A DNA stretch of 64,000 nucleotides from an uncultured Collinsella sp. (lineage in GTDB: Bacteria > Actinomycetota > Coriobacteriia > Coriobacteriales > Coriobacteriaceae): assembly GCA_934655755.1 (NCBI GenBank), contig CAKUHA010000003.1:101818-165817 (forward strand), read 5' to 3'. Position 1 is the first letter of the stretch; the number at the start of each line of letters is the position of its first letter. The notes beneath the pieces were generated by a model. That model saw only the letters and a program-made list of their open reading frames with translations, did no database searches and was not told where the DNA came from. Positions 49,665 to 59,385 of this stretch are shown piece by piece. The position numbers and the translations under genes were made by a program.

Positions 49665-49701
49665 AAATGGAGCCTGTTTTATGGAACAGGCTCCATTTTT
49701 T
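49665..49701 (+). terminator. rpsT terminator
   Basis: AAATGGAGCCTGTT pairs perfectly with 49685-49698 and is followed by TTTT. Confidence 0.93.
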
Positions 49702-49713
49702 GTACCGCTCGGG

Positions 49714-49719
49714 TAAGAT
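49714..49719 (+). promoter_or_regulatory. possible -10 for a leaderless lepA transcript
   Basis: TAAGAT ends 7 bases before the lepA ATG. No ribosome binding site is seen in between, so a transcript beginning at or next to the A of ATG is possible. Confidence 0.4.
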
Positions 49720-49726
49720 AGTCCGC

Positions 49727-51538
49727 ATGAATACTTCAATTGACATTTCCCACATCCGCAACTTCTCGATCGTTGCGCACATCGACCATGGCAAGTCCAC
49801 GATCAGTGACCGCATCCTCGAGCTCACCCATACCGTTGACGAGCGCGACATGGAGTCGCAGCTGCTCGATACGATGGACATCGAGCGCGAGCGCGGCATC
49901 ACGATCAAGTCCAATGCCGTCCGCGTCTCCTATGACGCCGACGACGGCGAGACGTATCAGTTCAACCTGATCGATACGCCGGGCCACGTGGACTTTACCT
50001 ACGAGGTCTCGCGTTCGTTGGCCGCCTGCGAGGGCGCGGTGCTGGTCGTCGACGCCACCCAAGGCGTCGAGGCGCAGACCGTCTCCAACGCGACGCTCGC
50101 CATGAACGCCAACCTGGACATTGTGCCCGCCATCAACAAGATCGATCTGCCTTCGGCGCACCCCGACGAGGTCAAGACCGAGATCGAGGATGACCTGGCC
50201 ATTCCCGCCGACGACGCCGTGTGCGTGTCGGGCAAGACAGGCGAGGGCATCCACGACCTGCTGGAGTCCATCGTCTTTTTGATCTCGCCTCCCAAGGGCG
50301 ATGCCTCGGCGCCGCTCAAGGCACTCATTCTGGACTCGTATTTTGACGAGTACCGCGGCGTCGTGGCCACGGTGCGCGTCTTTGACGGTTCCATTAAAAA
50401 GGGCGATACCCTGCGCATGATGCAGGCCGAGGGCGACTTCTTGGTCGACGGCGTGGGCGTCAAGCGTCCTGCCGAGACGCCGGTCGACGCGCTGACCGTC
50501 GGCGAGGTGGGCTATGTGGTCACGGGCCTGAAGGACCCCGAGGCCGTGCGCGTCGGCGACACCCTTACCTGGGCGTCGAACCCCTGCCCCGAGCCGCTGC
50601 CGGGCTACCGCGAGGCCAAGCCCATGGTCTACACGGGCCTGTTCCCGATCGACAATAAGGATTACGAGAACCTGCGCGATGCACTCGACAAGCTGCACGT
50701 CAACGACCCGTCGTTGGTGTGGGAGCCCGAGACGTCGGTGGCGCTGGGCTTTGGCTTCCGCGTGGGCTTCCTGGGCCTGCTGCACATGGAGGTCGTCAAG
50801 GAGCGTCTGGAGCGCGAGTTCAACCTGGACCTCATTGCCACGAGCCCCTCGGTTGACTACCACGTCTACAAGACCGACGGCGAGATGATCGACGTCCGCA
50901 GCCCGCAGGACCTGCCCGAGGCCACGCGCATCGAGCGTATCGAGGAGCCCTACCTCAAGGCCAAGATCATCTGTCCGCCCGAGTACACGGGTGCCGTCAT
51001 GCAGCTCGCCATCGAGCACCGCGGCGTCACGACCGACATGATCCATCTGACGAGCAAATCGGTCGAGATGCGCTTTGATATGCCGCTCGCCGAGCTCATC
51101 CTGGACTTCTTCGATCAGCTCAAGAGCCGCACCAAGGGCTATGCCTCGCTCGACTACGAGTTCAACGAGTACCGTCCCTCCGAGCTCGTTAAGCTCGATA
51201 TCCTGCTTTCGGGCGACGAGGTGGACGCGTTGTCGTTTATCGTGCACAAGGATAAGGCCTATGGCCTGGCCCGCGGCCTGTGCGACAAGCTCAAGGAAAT
51301 CATCCCGCGCCAGCTGTTCGAGGTGCCCATCCAAGGTGCCATCGGCAACAAGATTATCGCCCGCTCCACCGTCAAGGCCCGTCGCAAGGACGTTTTGGCC
51401 AAGTGCTACGGCGGCGATATCTCGCGTAAGCGCAAGCTGCTCGAGAAGCAGAAAGAGGGCAAGAAGCGCATGAAGGCCATCGGCTCGGTCGAGGTCCCGC
51501 AGGAGGCCTTTATGGCGATCCTCAAGGTGGACGAGTAG
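49727..51538 (+). CDS. lepA: elongation factor 4 (LepA)
   Basis: Translational GTPase that back-translocates ribosomes or aids initiation. G1 is AHIDHGKST (residues 17-25), then switch elements [28 protein letters not shown] and G4 NKIDLPS. The LepA-specific C-terminal domain (from ~490) carries [27 protein letters not shown] and [27 protein letters not shown] 49727 gives the family-typical [15 protein letters not shown] start; residues further upstream lie in the rpsT terminator. Length 603. Confidence 0.97.
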   Translation: MNTSIDISHIRNFSIVAHIDHGKSTISDRILELTHTVDERDMESQLLDTMDIERERGITIKSNAVRVSYDADDGETYQFNLIDTPGHVDFTYEVSRSLAACEGAVLVVDATQGVEAQTVSNATLAMNANLDIVPAINKIDLPSAHPDEVKTEIEDDLAIPADDAVCVSGKTGEGIHDLLESIVFLISPPKGDASAPLKALILDSYFDEYRGVVATVRVFDGSIKKGDTLRMMQAEGDFLVDGVGVKRPAETPVDALTVGEVGYVVTGLKDPEAVRVGDTLTWASNPCPEPLPGYREAKPMVYTGLFPIDNKDYENLRDALDKLHVNDPSLVWEPETSVALGFGFRVGFLGLLHMEVVKERLEREFNLDLIATSPSVDYHVYKTDGEMIDVRSPQDLPEATRIERIEEPYLKAKIICPPEYTGAVMQLAIEHRGVTTDMIHLTSKSVEMRFDMPLAELILDFFDQLKSRTKGYASLDYEFNEYRPSELVKLDILLSGDEVDALSFIVHKDKAYGLARGLCDKLKEIIPRQLFEVPIQGAIGNKIIARSTVKARRKDVLAKCYGGDISRKRKLLEKQKEGKKRMKAIGSVEVPQEAFMAILKVDE

Positions 51539-51542
51539 GTCC

Positions 51543-52586
51543 ATGGCGCTTTCCGAATACAGCAAGCGGCTGCTGGGTGCCTATGCCGAGCAGCCGTTCC
51601 TTATGGCCCCTATGGCGGGTGTGACCGACCCTGCCTATCGCATCATGTGCCGCCGACGCGGCGCACAGCTCGCCTATAGTGAGATGGTGAGTGTGGCCGG
51701 CCTTGCCTATGCCAGCAATAAGACCTGGCGCCTGGTACTGCCGGCCGACGAGGAACAGCAGATTTGCGTACAGCTCTTTGGCTCCAAGCCCGATCAGTTT
51801 GCGAGTGCCGTCGCTGCCGTCGAGGAGCGCGTGGGCGATCGTCTGTCGCTGATCGACATCAACATGGCTTGCCCCGCCCGCAAGGTTGTCACCAAGGGCG
51901 AGGGCTCGGCGCTTATGCGCACGCCCGACCTGGCCGAGAAGATCGTCGAGGCCGCGGTGGGTGCGGCGCACGTGCCCGTGACCGTAAAGATCCGCAAGGG
52001 TTTTTATGCCGAAGACCGCAATGCTGCAACGTTTGCCCAGATGCTCGAGGAGGCGGGTGCCGCTGCAGTCGCCGTGCACGGTCGTTGCGCCACACAGCTC
52101 TACACGGGCCAGGCCGATTGGTCCGTCGTCGATGAGGTTGCCAATGCCGTTGAGATTCCCGTGATCGGTTCGGGCGACGTGTTCTCTGCCGAGGACGCAG
52201 CGGAGCATCTGCGCAACTCTGGCGCCAGCGCGGTGTTTATCGCACGCGGCATCTACGGCAATCCGTGGGTGTTCGGCGATGCACGTGCTCTTGCGCTCGA
52301 TGGTACTCCGGTGCCGGCGCGTAGCTCCGTCGAGCGCCTAGACGCCCTGCGTGAGCACCTGACGCTGACGCATGAGCTGTTGCCGCTTATGTCGCGTGCC
52401 CGCACGTATGCGAGCTGGTACTTAAAGGGCATGCCCCATGCCGCCGCCTGGCGCGCCCAGGTGGTTCGCTGCTCCACGTACGAGGAGTTCATGGCACTGG
52501 TCGATGAGATCGAGCGCGATGTCGTGGCCTGTGAGGCCGCCCTTGCCGCCGGTGAGTCGGTGCCCGCGCATCCGCTGGAGGCTTAA
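51543..52586 (+). CDS. dusB: tRNA-dihydrouridine synthase (DusB-like)
   Basis: FMN enzyme reducing uridines in tRNA D-loops. It opens LMAPMAGVTDPAYR, has LFGSKPDQFASA, the catalytic Cys in IDINMACPARKVVTKGEGSALM (near residue 110), VTVKIRKGF, VHGRCATQLYTG and VIGSGDVFSAEDAAE. Length 347. It starts four bases after lepA and is two bases from hemW. Confidence 0.94.
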   Translation: MALSEYSKRLLGAYAEQPFLMAPMAGVTDPAYRIMCRRRGAQLAYSEMVSVAGLAYASNKTWRLVLPADEEQQICVQLFGSKPDQFASAVAAVEERVGDRLSLIDINMACPARKVVTKGEGSALMRTPDLAEKIVEAAVGAAHVPVTVKIRKGFYAEDRNAATFAQMLEEAGAAAVAVHGRCATQLYTGQADWSVVDEVANAVEIPVIGSGDVFSAEDAAEHLRNSGASAVFIARGIYGNPWVFGDARALALDGTPVPARSSVERLDALREHLTLTHELLPLMSRARTYASWYLKGMPHAAAWRAQVVRCSTYEEFMALVDEIERDVVACEAALAAGESVPAHPLEA

Positions 52587-52588
52587 GG

Positions 52589-53821
52589 GTGGCCGTTACC
52601 GCGCTGTATGTGCACGTACCGTTTTGTGCTCAAAAGTGCCGCTACTGCGACTTCGACTCGCGCAGCTTTTCCCCGTGCGACCTGGACGCTGCGCTCGATG
52701 CCTATTTTGGGCAGCTGTATGCGCGGCTCGATTCCTTTGGCAGGGCCGGGGCGCTTGAGCGCATTCGCAGCGTCTACGTAGGCGGCGGTACGCCGTCGCT
52801 GGCGGGGGAGCGCCTAGTGGAGCTCGCCCGGCGCGTCGTTGCATGGTGCAAGCCTGTTGAGTTCACCTGCGAGGCCAACCCCGAGTCGCTGACCGCCGAT
52901 CTTGCCGAAGCCTTTGCCGTGGCGGGCGTCACGCGCATTTCGCTGGGCGTGCAAACGCTTGATAACGATGAGCTTGCCGCCATTGGCCGCATCCACGATG
53001 CCGATCGGGCCCTCGCGGCTGTCGCGACGGTCAAAGACGCTGGTCTTGACGTTTCGTGCGACCTTATGTGCGGGCTTCCCGGGCAGACGGCGGCGAGCTG
53101 GGGACGCACGCTCGACGGCGTGCTTGCAGCGGCTCCGCACCATGTCTCGGTTTACCCGCTTACGCTCGAGGAGGGCACGCCCCTCTACCGCATGGCGTGC
53201 CGAGACGAGTCTCTGGAACCCGATGAAGATTTTCAGGCCGCCTGCATGGATGCGGCTCGCGATCGCCTGAGTGCGGCCGGCTATCACCCCTACGAGGTGG
53301 CGAGCTACGCCCTCGACGGGCACGAGTGCGCCCACAATATCGCTTACTGGACCGGTCGGGGCTATTTGGGCCTAGGTCGCTCTGCCGCCGGCATGCTCGA
53401 TGCCGAGGATTTCGATCGCTTGGCCGGGCTGTTCCCCGGCGTGTCGCCTCGTGGAGATGCGTATCGTGTGCGTCTGGTGCAGCGAGACGATGCCGCGACG
53501 TCGTTTGAGGCGGAATATCTTTCGCAGCGCGAAGCGGCCGCCGAGGATCTGATGCTTGCCTGTCGTATGACGCGCGGCGTGGGGTCCGATCTGCTGGTTC
53601 ACGCAGGCGGTGTGATTCCAGCGGGCGAGCTGACGGCGGCTTGCGACCGCGCCCTTGAGCTTGGACTTGCCGCTTGGGTGCCCGTGGCTGGCGATGCCCG
53701 CGAGGGGTCCATCGCCTCTTCCGACGTCATCGCGGGCCACATCCGAGCTCGTTTGGCGCCGACCCACCTGGGCTGGCTCGATGGAAATGTTCTGTTCGAG
53801 CTGTTTTGGGATCTAGCTTAG
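52589..53821 (+). CDS. hemW: heme chaperone HemW / radical SAM protein (HemN-like)
   Basis: Radical SAM protein of 410 residues. The cluster motif CAQKCRYCDFDS near residue 13 is CX3CX2C; VYVGGGTPSLAG, FTCEANPESLT, RISLGVQTLDN and DLMCGLPGQT follow, and the C-terminal HemN domain has NIAYWTGRGYLGLGRSA. Proteins at this lepA-linked locus are HemW-type heme chaperones rather than coproporphyrinogen oxidases, though the target haem protein in this anaerobe is unknown. GTG 52589. Confidence 0.92.
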   Translation: MAVTALYVHVPFCAQKCRYCDFDSRSFSPCDLDAALDAYFGQLYARLDSFGRAGALERIRSVYVGGGTPSLAGERLVELARRVVAWCKPVEFTCEANPESLTADLAEAFAVAGVTRISLGVQTLDNDELAAIGRIHDADRALAAVATVKDAGLDVSCDLMCGLPGQTAASWGRTLDGVLAAAPHHVSVYPLTLEEGTPLYRMACRDESLEPDEDFQAACMDAARDRLSAAGYHPYEVASYALDGHECAHNIAYWTGRGYLGLGRSAAGMLDAEDFDRLAGLFPGVSPRGDAYRVRLVQRDDAATSFEAEYLSQREAAAEDLMLACRMTRGVGSDLLVHAGGVIPAGELTAACDRALELGLAAWVPVAGDAREGSIASSDVIAGHIRARLAPTHLGWLDGNVLFELFWDLA

Positions 53822-53877
53822 GCCGCTCGGGTAGAATTACCGCAATATACGCTGCTGTGAGCAGGAGGTTGCCGCGC

Positions 53878-54981
53878 ATGGCGACGATGAACGAAAAAGA
53901 CTACTACGAGATTCTGGGTGTCTCCAAGGACGCCACCTCGCGTGATATTCAAAAGGCCTTCCAGCAAAAGGCCCGCAAGCTCCATCCGGACGTCAATAAA
54001 GAGTCGGATGCCGAGGAGAAGTTTAAAGAGGTCTCTGAGGCCTACGCCGTGCTCTCGGACGAGCAGAAGCGTGCGCGTTACGATGCGATGCGCTCGGGTA
54101 ACCCCTTTGCCGGAGTTCCGACGGCTTCGCCCTATGGTGGCGGCTATGCCGGCAGTGCCGGTTATGGCAATCCCTTTGAGGGCGGTTTCCCCTTCGGCGG
54201 CGCCTGGGGCCAGCCGCGTCGCGGCCAGGCGGCCTACAATCCCGAGAGTGGCGCCAACGTGGTCGTCGACATCAAGCTCGATGCCAAGGAGGCCAAGGGC
54301 GGTGCCAGCAAGACCGTCCGCTACACGCGCTTCGATACCTGCGGCCATTGCGGCGGTTCGGGCTCCGTTTCGTCCGAGCATGCCCATACCTGCCCCAGCT
54401 GCGGCGGTCGCGGCCATATCGACGTCGACCTGTCCTTTCTGTTTGGCGCGGGCACGTTCCAGTCGGTTTGCCCCGAGTGCGGCGGTTCCGGCAGGGTCGT
54501 GGCCGATCCGTGCCCCGATTGCCGTGGCAGTGGCCGTACCCGCGTGACGACCGAGCAGACGATCGAGTTTCCTGCCGGTACGCACGACGGTGACGAGGTT
54601 CGCGTGAGCGGCATGGGACACGCCGGCACCAACGGCGCTTCGGGCGGTGACTTGGTCGGCCGCGCCCACGTGGAGGCCGAGCGCCTGGAAGGCAAGGCGC
54701 GCACCGGCTTCTACCTTATGGGCATCATCGCGCCGTTCTTGGTGCTATCGGCCATCTCGGGCGTGTTCTCGACTTTTGCCGTGATGTGTTTTATTCCGTT
54801 TGCCATGGGACTGTTCATGGTGCTTTCGGATGGCGTGCTGCATCGCAGTCTGCTGTGGTGGAAGCGCGGCGCGATGCAGTTTGCCAATGGTTTCGCCAAC
54901 GGATTTATGTTTGCACTCGTGTCGGTATGGTTCGCAAGCTGCTCTCAGCGTGCCATGCTTTCGCCCTACGGGATGCAATAA
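53878..54981 (+). CDS. DnaJ-like co-chaperone with zinc domain and C-terminal membrane segments
   Basis: Unusual J protein of 367 residues. J domain 1-75 with HPD in KLHPDVNKES; Gly/Phe-rich linker ~76-130; substrate domain I with four CxxCxGxG-type zinc repeats (CGHCGGSG, CPSCGGRG, CPECGGSG, CPDCRGSG). After TIEFPAGTHDGDEVRVSGMG the second substrate domain and dimerisation region are missing. In their place stand about three hydrophobic segments from residue 278 (FYLMGIIAPFLVLSAI, VMCFIPFAMGLFMVL, FANGFMFALVSVWF). ATG 53878 after AGGAGG. A TAGAAT box lies 40 bases upstream. Probably a membrane-bound Hsp70 partner. Confidence 0.88.
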   Translation: MATMNEKDYYEILGVSKDATSRDIQKAFQQKARKLHPDVNKESDAEEKFKEVSEAYAVLSDEQKRARYDAMRSGNPFAGVPTASPYGGGYAGSAGYGNPFEGGFPFGGAWGQPRRGQAAYNPESGANVVVDIKLDAKEAKGGASKTVRYTRFDTCGHCGGSGSVSSEHAHTCPSCGGRGHIDVDLSFLFGAGTFQSVCPECGGSGRVVADPCPDCRGSGRTRVTTEQTIEFPAGTHDGDEVRVSGMGHAGTNGASGGDLVGRAHVEAERLEGKARTGFYLMGIIAPFLVLSAISGVFSTFAVMCFIPFAMGLFMVLSDGVLHRSLLWWKRGAMQFANGFANGFMFALVSVWFASCSQRAMLSPYGMQ

Positions 54982-55062
54982 CATTAAGCCCTCTGTTTGC
55001 GGTCGGCCCAGCTTGGGTATAGGACGCACTGTGACAATAATGAAAGTCGGAAGGATTCGGTC

Positions 55063-56211
55063 GTGTCGGAAAATAGGGATTACTACGAGGTACTTGGCGT
55101 CGATAGGGACGCCGACGCGCGGACGATCAAGCGCGCGTTTCTAAAGAAAGCCCGTACCGTACATCCGGACGTTTCGGACGACCCCGAGGCCGAAGCCAAG
55201 TTCAAGGAGCTCAACGAGGCCTATTCCGTTCTTTCCGATGAGCAGAAGCGTGCCAACTACGACCGTTTCGGCACCGCCGACGGCCCTGGTGGCTCTGGCT
55301 ATGTCGACATCAACGATATCTTTGGCGGCATGGGCATGGATGACCTGTTCTCGTCGTTCTTTGGCGGTGGCGCCAGTGGTGGCGCCCGCAGCCGTCGTGA
55401 GCGCCGTCGCGGTCGCGATATGGCCATCTCCCTCTCGGTGACGCTCGAGGAGGCGGCGCTCGGCTGCAAAAAGACGATCAGCTATGACCGTCTGGCTCCC
55501 TGTGACGACTGCAACGGCACCGGCAAGGCCGAGGGTGCGACCGAAAAGCAGTGCGGCCGCTGCCACGGAACGGGTTATGTCACCACGGTCCAGCGTTCGT
55601 TCCTGGGCCAGGTTCAGTCCTCCTCGCCCTGTCCCGACTGTCACGGCGAGGGCACGGTCATCGACCATCCCTGCGAGACCTGCGATGGCCAGGGCCGCAC
55701 CCCTTCGCACGAAAAGCTTGATATCGATATTCCCGCCGGTGTTTCCTCGGGCCGTCAGCTGCGCGTGAGCGGCTACGGCGAGGCCGGCCTTCGCGGTGAG
55801 CCTTCGGGCGACCTGATCGTCAACGTCCGCGTTGCCGACCACGATCGCTTTAAGCGCAACGGCGACGACCTGTACCTGGTGAGCGATATCTCGATCGCGC
55901 AGGCGGCGCTCGGTTGCGAGATCGAGGTCGAGGGCATTATGCCCGACGAGGTCGTTAAGGTGACGGTCCCTGCCGGAACGCAGTATGGCGACACCGTGAG
56001 CGTCAACAACTTTGGCATGCCGCGCATCGGCGGTGGTGGCTCGCGCGGTCGCCTGGTCGTGCAGCTGCGCGTGGTCGTCCCCACCAATCTCTCCAACAAG
56101 CAGCGCGAGTTGCTCCGCGCCTTTGCCGACGAGATGGGTGACGACGTCGCATCCGGCAAGAAGTCGGTGACCGATCGTATCAAGAGTGCCCTCGACGATA
56201 TCCTCGATTAA
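55063..56211 (+). CDS. dnaJ: chaperone DnaJ
   Basis: Canonical type I Hsp40 of 382 residues. J domain with HPD in RTVHPDVSDD; Gly-rich FGGMGMDDLFSSFFGGG; four zinc repeats CDDCNGTG, CGRCHGTG, CPDCHGEG, CETCDGQG; substrate domains I and II with DIDIPAGVSSGRQLRVSGYG and ISIAQAALGCEIEVEG; dimerisation tail. GTG 55063 gives MSENRDYYEVLGV with CGGAAGGA upstream; the extra upstream frame is spurious. hrcA, grpE and dnaK, its usual neighbours in Firmicutes, are absent here. The short preceding gap separates it from the membrane-type paralogue. Confidence 0.95.
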   Translation: MSENRDYYEVLGVDRDADARTIKRAFLKKARTVHPDVSDDPEAEAKFKELNEAYSVLSDEQKRANYDRFGTADGPGGSGYVDINDIFGGMGMDDLFSSFFGGGASGGARSRRERRRGRDMAISLSVTLEEAALGCKKTISYDRLAPCDDCNGTGKAEGATEKQCGRCHGTGYVTTVQRSFLGQVQSSSPCPDCHGEGTVIDHPCETCDGQGRTPSHEKLDIDIPAGVSSGRQLRVSGYGEAGLRGEPSGDLIVNVRVADHDRFKRNGDDLYLVSDISIAQAALGCEIEVEGIMPDEVVKVTVPAGTQYGDTVSVNNFGMPRIGGGGSRGRLVVQLRVVVPTNLSNKQRELLRAFADEMGDDVASGKKSVTDRIKSALDDILD

Positions 56212-56220
56212 GGAGCGCGC

Positions 56221-57513
56221 GTGCTCGCACCCCATATTTCCGTCGTCAACCTCGGTTGCCGTGTCAACCGTGTTGAGTCCGACCGTATCACTGCCGATCT
56301 TATGCGCCTGGGCTTTGCGATGGCGGAGCCCCAGGACGCCGACCTGATCGTAATCAATACCTGCGCCGTTACGGGCGAGGCCGAGGCCAAGACCCGCAAG
56401 GCCGTGCGTCATGCGCTGGGCTACCCCGGCGAGCCTTACGTAGTCGTGACCGGCTGCGTGGTCAATCTGCACCCCGAGGACCTGTTGGAGCTTTCGGATC
56501 GCGTGATCGCCGAGCCCTCTAAGATCGATGTCGCCGAACGTGTCTGCGAAGTGCTGGGGGTGGAGTCCGATAGCGTTGCCGCCTGCAGCGATGAGGACGT
56601 CGTCGATGTGCTGGGCCGTTCGCGCCTGGGTGTGAAGATCCAGGATGGCTGCAACCACCGCTGCACCTACTGCATCGTGTGGAAGGCCCGCGGCCCCGAG
56701 CGCTCTGTGCCTGTGGAGACCGTGCTCGAGCAGGTCCGCGAGGCCCAGGAGGGCGGCGTGCCCGAGGTGGTGCTGACCGGCGTGAACCTGGGTGCCTATG
56801 ACGGCAAGAGCGCGACCGACGAGCATGTCGAGATCGACGAGCTGCTCGAGGCCATCATGGAGCGCACCTCGATTCCGCACGTGCGCATCTCGTCGGTGGA
56901 ACCCATGGATATCTCGGAGCGCCTGCTTCGCGTCATGGCGCGCTACCCGCAGCGTATCGCCCCGTTTTTGCATCTGCCCGTGCAGTCGGGCTGCACGGCG
57001 ACCCTGCACCGTATGGGCCGCCCCTATAGCGCCGAGGCCTTTGAGGACACAGTGCGTATGATTCGCGATATCCTTCCTCAGGCATCGCTTTCGTGTGACG
57101 TCATCGTCGGTTTTCCCGGCGAGACGGACGAGGAGTTTGAGCAGTCGCTGGCGCTCTGTCGCCGCGTTGGTTTCTCGCGCATGCACGTCTTCCGCTATAG
57201 CAAGCGCCCCGGCACCCTGGCGGCCGATATGCCCGACCAGGTGCCGCCCGAGGTCATGGCCGAGCGCAGCCGCCGTATGCGCTCGGCGGCCCAGGAGCTC
57301 GCGGTTGCCGATGCCCGTCGTCGTGTGGGCACCGTCGAGCGTGCCGTCCTTGAGTACGGTGACAACTTGACGCTCGGCTCGTTCCATCATGCGCGTCTGG
57401 ACGATACCCGTGGACTTACGGCCCCGTGCCTGCTCGATGTTGCTATCATCGGAGTCGATGATTCCGGCTTGGTCCATGCTCGCAGGGAGGTCCATGGAAG
57501 CCTCGAAGATTAG
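56221..57513 (+). CDS. mtaB: tRNA (N6-threonylcarbamoyladenosine(37)-C2)-methylthiotransferase MtaB
   Basis: Radical SAM methylthiotransferase modifying t6A37. The N-terminal cluster domain has Cys in VNLGCRVNRVES, INTCAVTGEAE and VTGCVVNL. The radical SAM motif is DGCNHRCTYCIVWKARGPE near residue 143, then VVLTGVNLGAYDG and PFLHLPVQSGC. A short C-terminal TRAM-like part completes 430 residues. GTG 56221 starts nine bases after dnaJ. Distinguished from MiaB by the LGCRVN start and its dnaJ-linked location. Confidence 0.92.
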   Translation: MLAPHISVVNLGCRVNRVESDRITADLMRLGFAMAEPQDADLIVINTCAVTGEAEAKTRKAVRHALGYPGEPYVVVTGCVVNLHPEDLLELSDRVIAEPSKIDVAERVCEVLGVESDSVAACSDEDVVDVLGRSRLGVKIQDGCNHRCTYCIVWKARGPERSVPVETVLEQVREAQEGGVPEVVLTGVNLGAYDGKSATDEHVEIDELLEAIMERTSIPHVRISSVEPMDISERLLRVMARYPQRIAPFLHLPVQSGCTATLHRMGRPYSAEAFEDTVRMIRDILPQASLSCDVIVGFPGETDEEFEQSLALCRRVGFSRMHVFRYSKRPGTLAADMPDQVPPEVMAERSRRMRSAAQELAVADARRRVGTVERAVLEYGDNLTLGSFHHARLDDTRGLTAPCLLDVAIIGVDDSGLVHARREVHGSLED

Positions 57514-58480
57514 ACTAACCGTTCCCGAGGGGATTGACCCATCTCGCGTGCTGGGCGCCGGCGACGGCGTGCTTCGTGCGCTCGAGGGCCTCGTTCGCGC
57601 CCATGTGGTTGCCCGCGGCGATAGCATTGCCGTGAGCGGCGATCCGGACGAAGTCGAGCTCGTAGCGCGTTTTTTCGAACATGCCTTTCGCGAGGCGGCT
57701 GCCGGCCGTACGCTTTCTGCCGACGATGTCTCGCGCTGCCTGGCCGTCCTGCGCGACGGTGAGCACGACGCCTCGTCGCTGCGCGATGACGTGCTGCTGT
57801 CGTATCGCGGTCGCGCCATTCGTCCCAAGACGCTTGGTCAAAAGCGTTATGTGGATGCCATTCGCTCTCATACCATCACGTTTGGTCTGGGTCCCGCCGG
57901 CACTGGCAAGACCTATCTTGCCATGGCGCTCGCCGTGGCGGCGCTCAAACGTCACGAGGTGGGCCGTCTGATCCTGACGCGCCCGGTCGTTGAGGCGGGG
58001 GAGAACCTGGGCTTTTTGCCCGGCACCCTCGAGGAAAAGATCGACCCCTACATGCGTCCGCTCTACGATGCCCTTTTTGACATGATGGATCGCGAGCGCA
58101 CCGATGAGCTCATGGAGCGCGGCGTGATCGAGATCGCCCCGCTTGCCTACATGCGCGGTCGCACGCTGAGCGATGCCTTCGTGGTGCTCGACGAGGCGCA
58201 AAATACCACGCCCGAGCAGATGAAGATGTTCCTCACCCGCTTGGGCTTTAATTCCAAGTTTGTGATTACCGGTGACCTGAGCCAGCGCGATTTGATAGGC
58301 CGTCGCGGCGGACTGTCCGATGTCGAACAGATTTTGGGCCATGTGGACGATGTGGCGTTTTCACGCCTGGAGCGCGCCGATGTGGTGCGCCATGCCCTGG
58401 TGGGCCGTATCGTCGAGGCCTATGATGCATACGACGATGCGCGCGAGCAGCGCGCACGCGATCGAAAGGAGCCCCGTTGA
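57494..58480 (+). CDS. phoH: PhoH-like ATPase
   Basis: P-loop ATPase, linked to RNA metabolism and 16S rRNA maturation with YbeY. A KH-like N-terminal part (~1-100) precedes LGQKRYVDAIRSHTITFGLGPAGTGKTYLA (Walker A near residue 135), LTRPVVEAGENLGFLPG, VVLDEAQNTTPEQMKMFLTR (Walker B) and VITGDLSQRDL. ATG 57494 lies 20 bases inside mtaB, with GGGAGG four bases before it. Length 328; its stop overlaps the ybeY start. Confidence 0.94.
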   Translation: MEASKIRLTVPEGIDPSRVLGAGDGVLRALEGLVRAHVVARGDSIAVSGDPDEVELVARFFEHAFREAAAGRTLSADDVSRCLAVLRDGEHDASSLRDDVLLSYRGRAIRPKTLGQKRYVDAIRSHTITFGLGPAGTGKTYLAMALAVAALKRHEVGRLILTRPVVEAGENLGFLPGTLEEKIDPYMRPLYDALFDMMDRERTDELMERGVIEIAPLAYMRGRTLSDAFVVLDEAQNTTPEQMKMFLTRLGFNSKFVITGDLSQRDLIGRRGGLSDVEQILGHVDDVAFSRLERADVVRHALVGRIVEAYDAYDDAREQRARDRKEPR

Positions 58481-58986
58481 GTGTATTGATCAGCAACGAT
58501 GCCGAGCTCGATACGCTGCTCGAAGCCCCCGAGGTGGAGCATATCTGCGCGGTTGTGCTTGCCGCCGAGGGCGTTGAGCGCGAGGTCGAGATTTCGCTTT
58601 CGTATGTCGACGAGGACGAGATGCACGAGCTCAATCACGAGTGGCGCGGTATCGACCGCACGACCGACGTGCTTTCGTTTGAATGTGATTCGGCCTTTGA
58701 CGAGGACATTCCCGCCGACGAGACACTCGAGCTCGGCGACATTATCCTGGCGCCGCAGGTTATCGCCCGCCAGGCCCCCGGCTTTGGCAACAGCCCCGCC
58801 GATGAGTGCCGCCTGATGCTCGTGCATGGCATGCTGCATCTGTTGGGCTACGATCACATCGAGGACGACGAGGCCGAGGTCATGGAGGCTCGCGAGGACG
58901 CTATCCTGCGCGACCTGGCGCTCGAGCGCGGCGAGGATCCCAAGCAGGTGCATGTCGGTCCTATCACCAACCATGCCCACGACTAG
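58477..58986 (+). CDS. ybeY: endoribonuclease YbeY
   Basis: Metal-dependent RNase for 16S rRNA 3'-end maturation and quality control. The zinc triad is HGMLHLLGYDH (residues ~115-125) and the strand TTDVLSFEC precedes it. TTG 58477, overlapping the phoH stop and preceded by AAAGGAG, gives 169 residues. The phoH-ybeY-dgkA-era-recO order is conserved widely. Confidence 0.95.
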   Translation: MSVLISNDAELDTLLEAPEVEHICAVVLAAEGVEREVEISLSYVDEDEMHELNHEWRGIDRTTDVLSFECDSAFDEDIPADETLELGDIILAPQVIARQAPGFGNSPADECRLMLVHGMLHLLGYDHIEDDEAEVMEAREDAILRDLALERGEDPKQVHVGPITNHAHD

Positions 58987-58995
58987 GAGCCAGCT

Positions 58996-59373
58996 ATGAT
59001 TCCCGGATCGAACAAGGACCATCCGTCCTTTTTAAAGTCGTTCTCCTATGCCATGGAGGGCTTCGTCACCGCCGTCAAGACCGAGCGCAACATCAAGGTC
59101 ATGCTGGTGGCGGGCGTGTGTACTGTCATTGCCGGCTGTATCGTGGGGCTCGATATCGCCGAGTGGGGCACCGTTATCATCTGCTGCGGCCTGGTGATTC
59201 ACGGCGAGCTGTGCAATACCGCCATGGAGGCAATCGTCGACCTGGCAACCCAGGAGCTCCATCCGCTGGCCAAGCGCGCGAAGGATATCGCCGCCGCCTC
59301 CGTATACGTTCTTTCCATTACCGCCGCGATCGTGGGCCTGCTTGTCTTTGCCCATGCGCTCGGTTTTATTTAG
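58996..59373 (+). CDS. dgkA: diacylglycerol/undecaprenol kinase
   Basis: Small trimeric membrane kinase of 125 residues with three hydrophobic segments. In Gram-positive bacteria it phosphorylates undecaprenol, feeding the same lipid carrier pool as uppS. Motifs are the acidic ERNIKVMLVAG, ELCNTAMEAIVDL and HPLAKRAKDIAAASVYV. ATG 58996 is placed after AGGAG. Lies between ybeY and era. Confidence 0.92.
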   Translation: MIPGSNKDHPSFLKSFSYAMEGFVTAVKTERNIKVMLVAGVCTVIAGCIVGLDIAEWGTVIICCGLVIHGELCNTAMEAIVDLATQELHPLAKRAKDIAAASVYVLSITAAIVGLLVFAHALGFI

Positions 59374-59385
59374 AAAGGGATTGCT

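Noticed and set aside
53878..56211. Two dnaJ genes as an assembly duplication
   Set aside because: The two proteins differ throughout and have different C-terminal architectures, so they are true paralogues.
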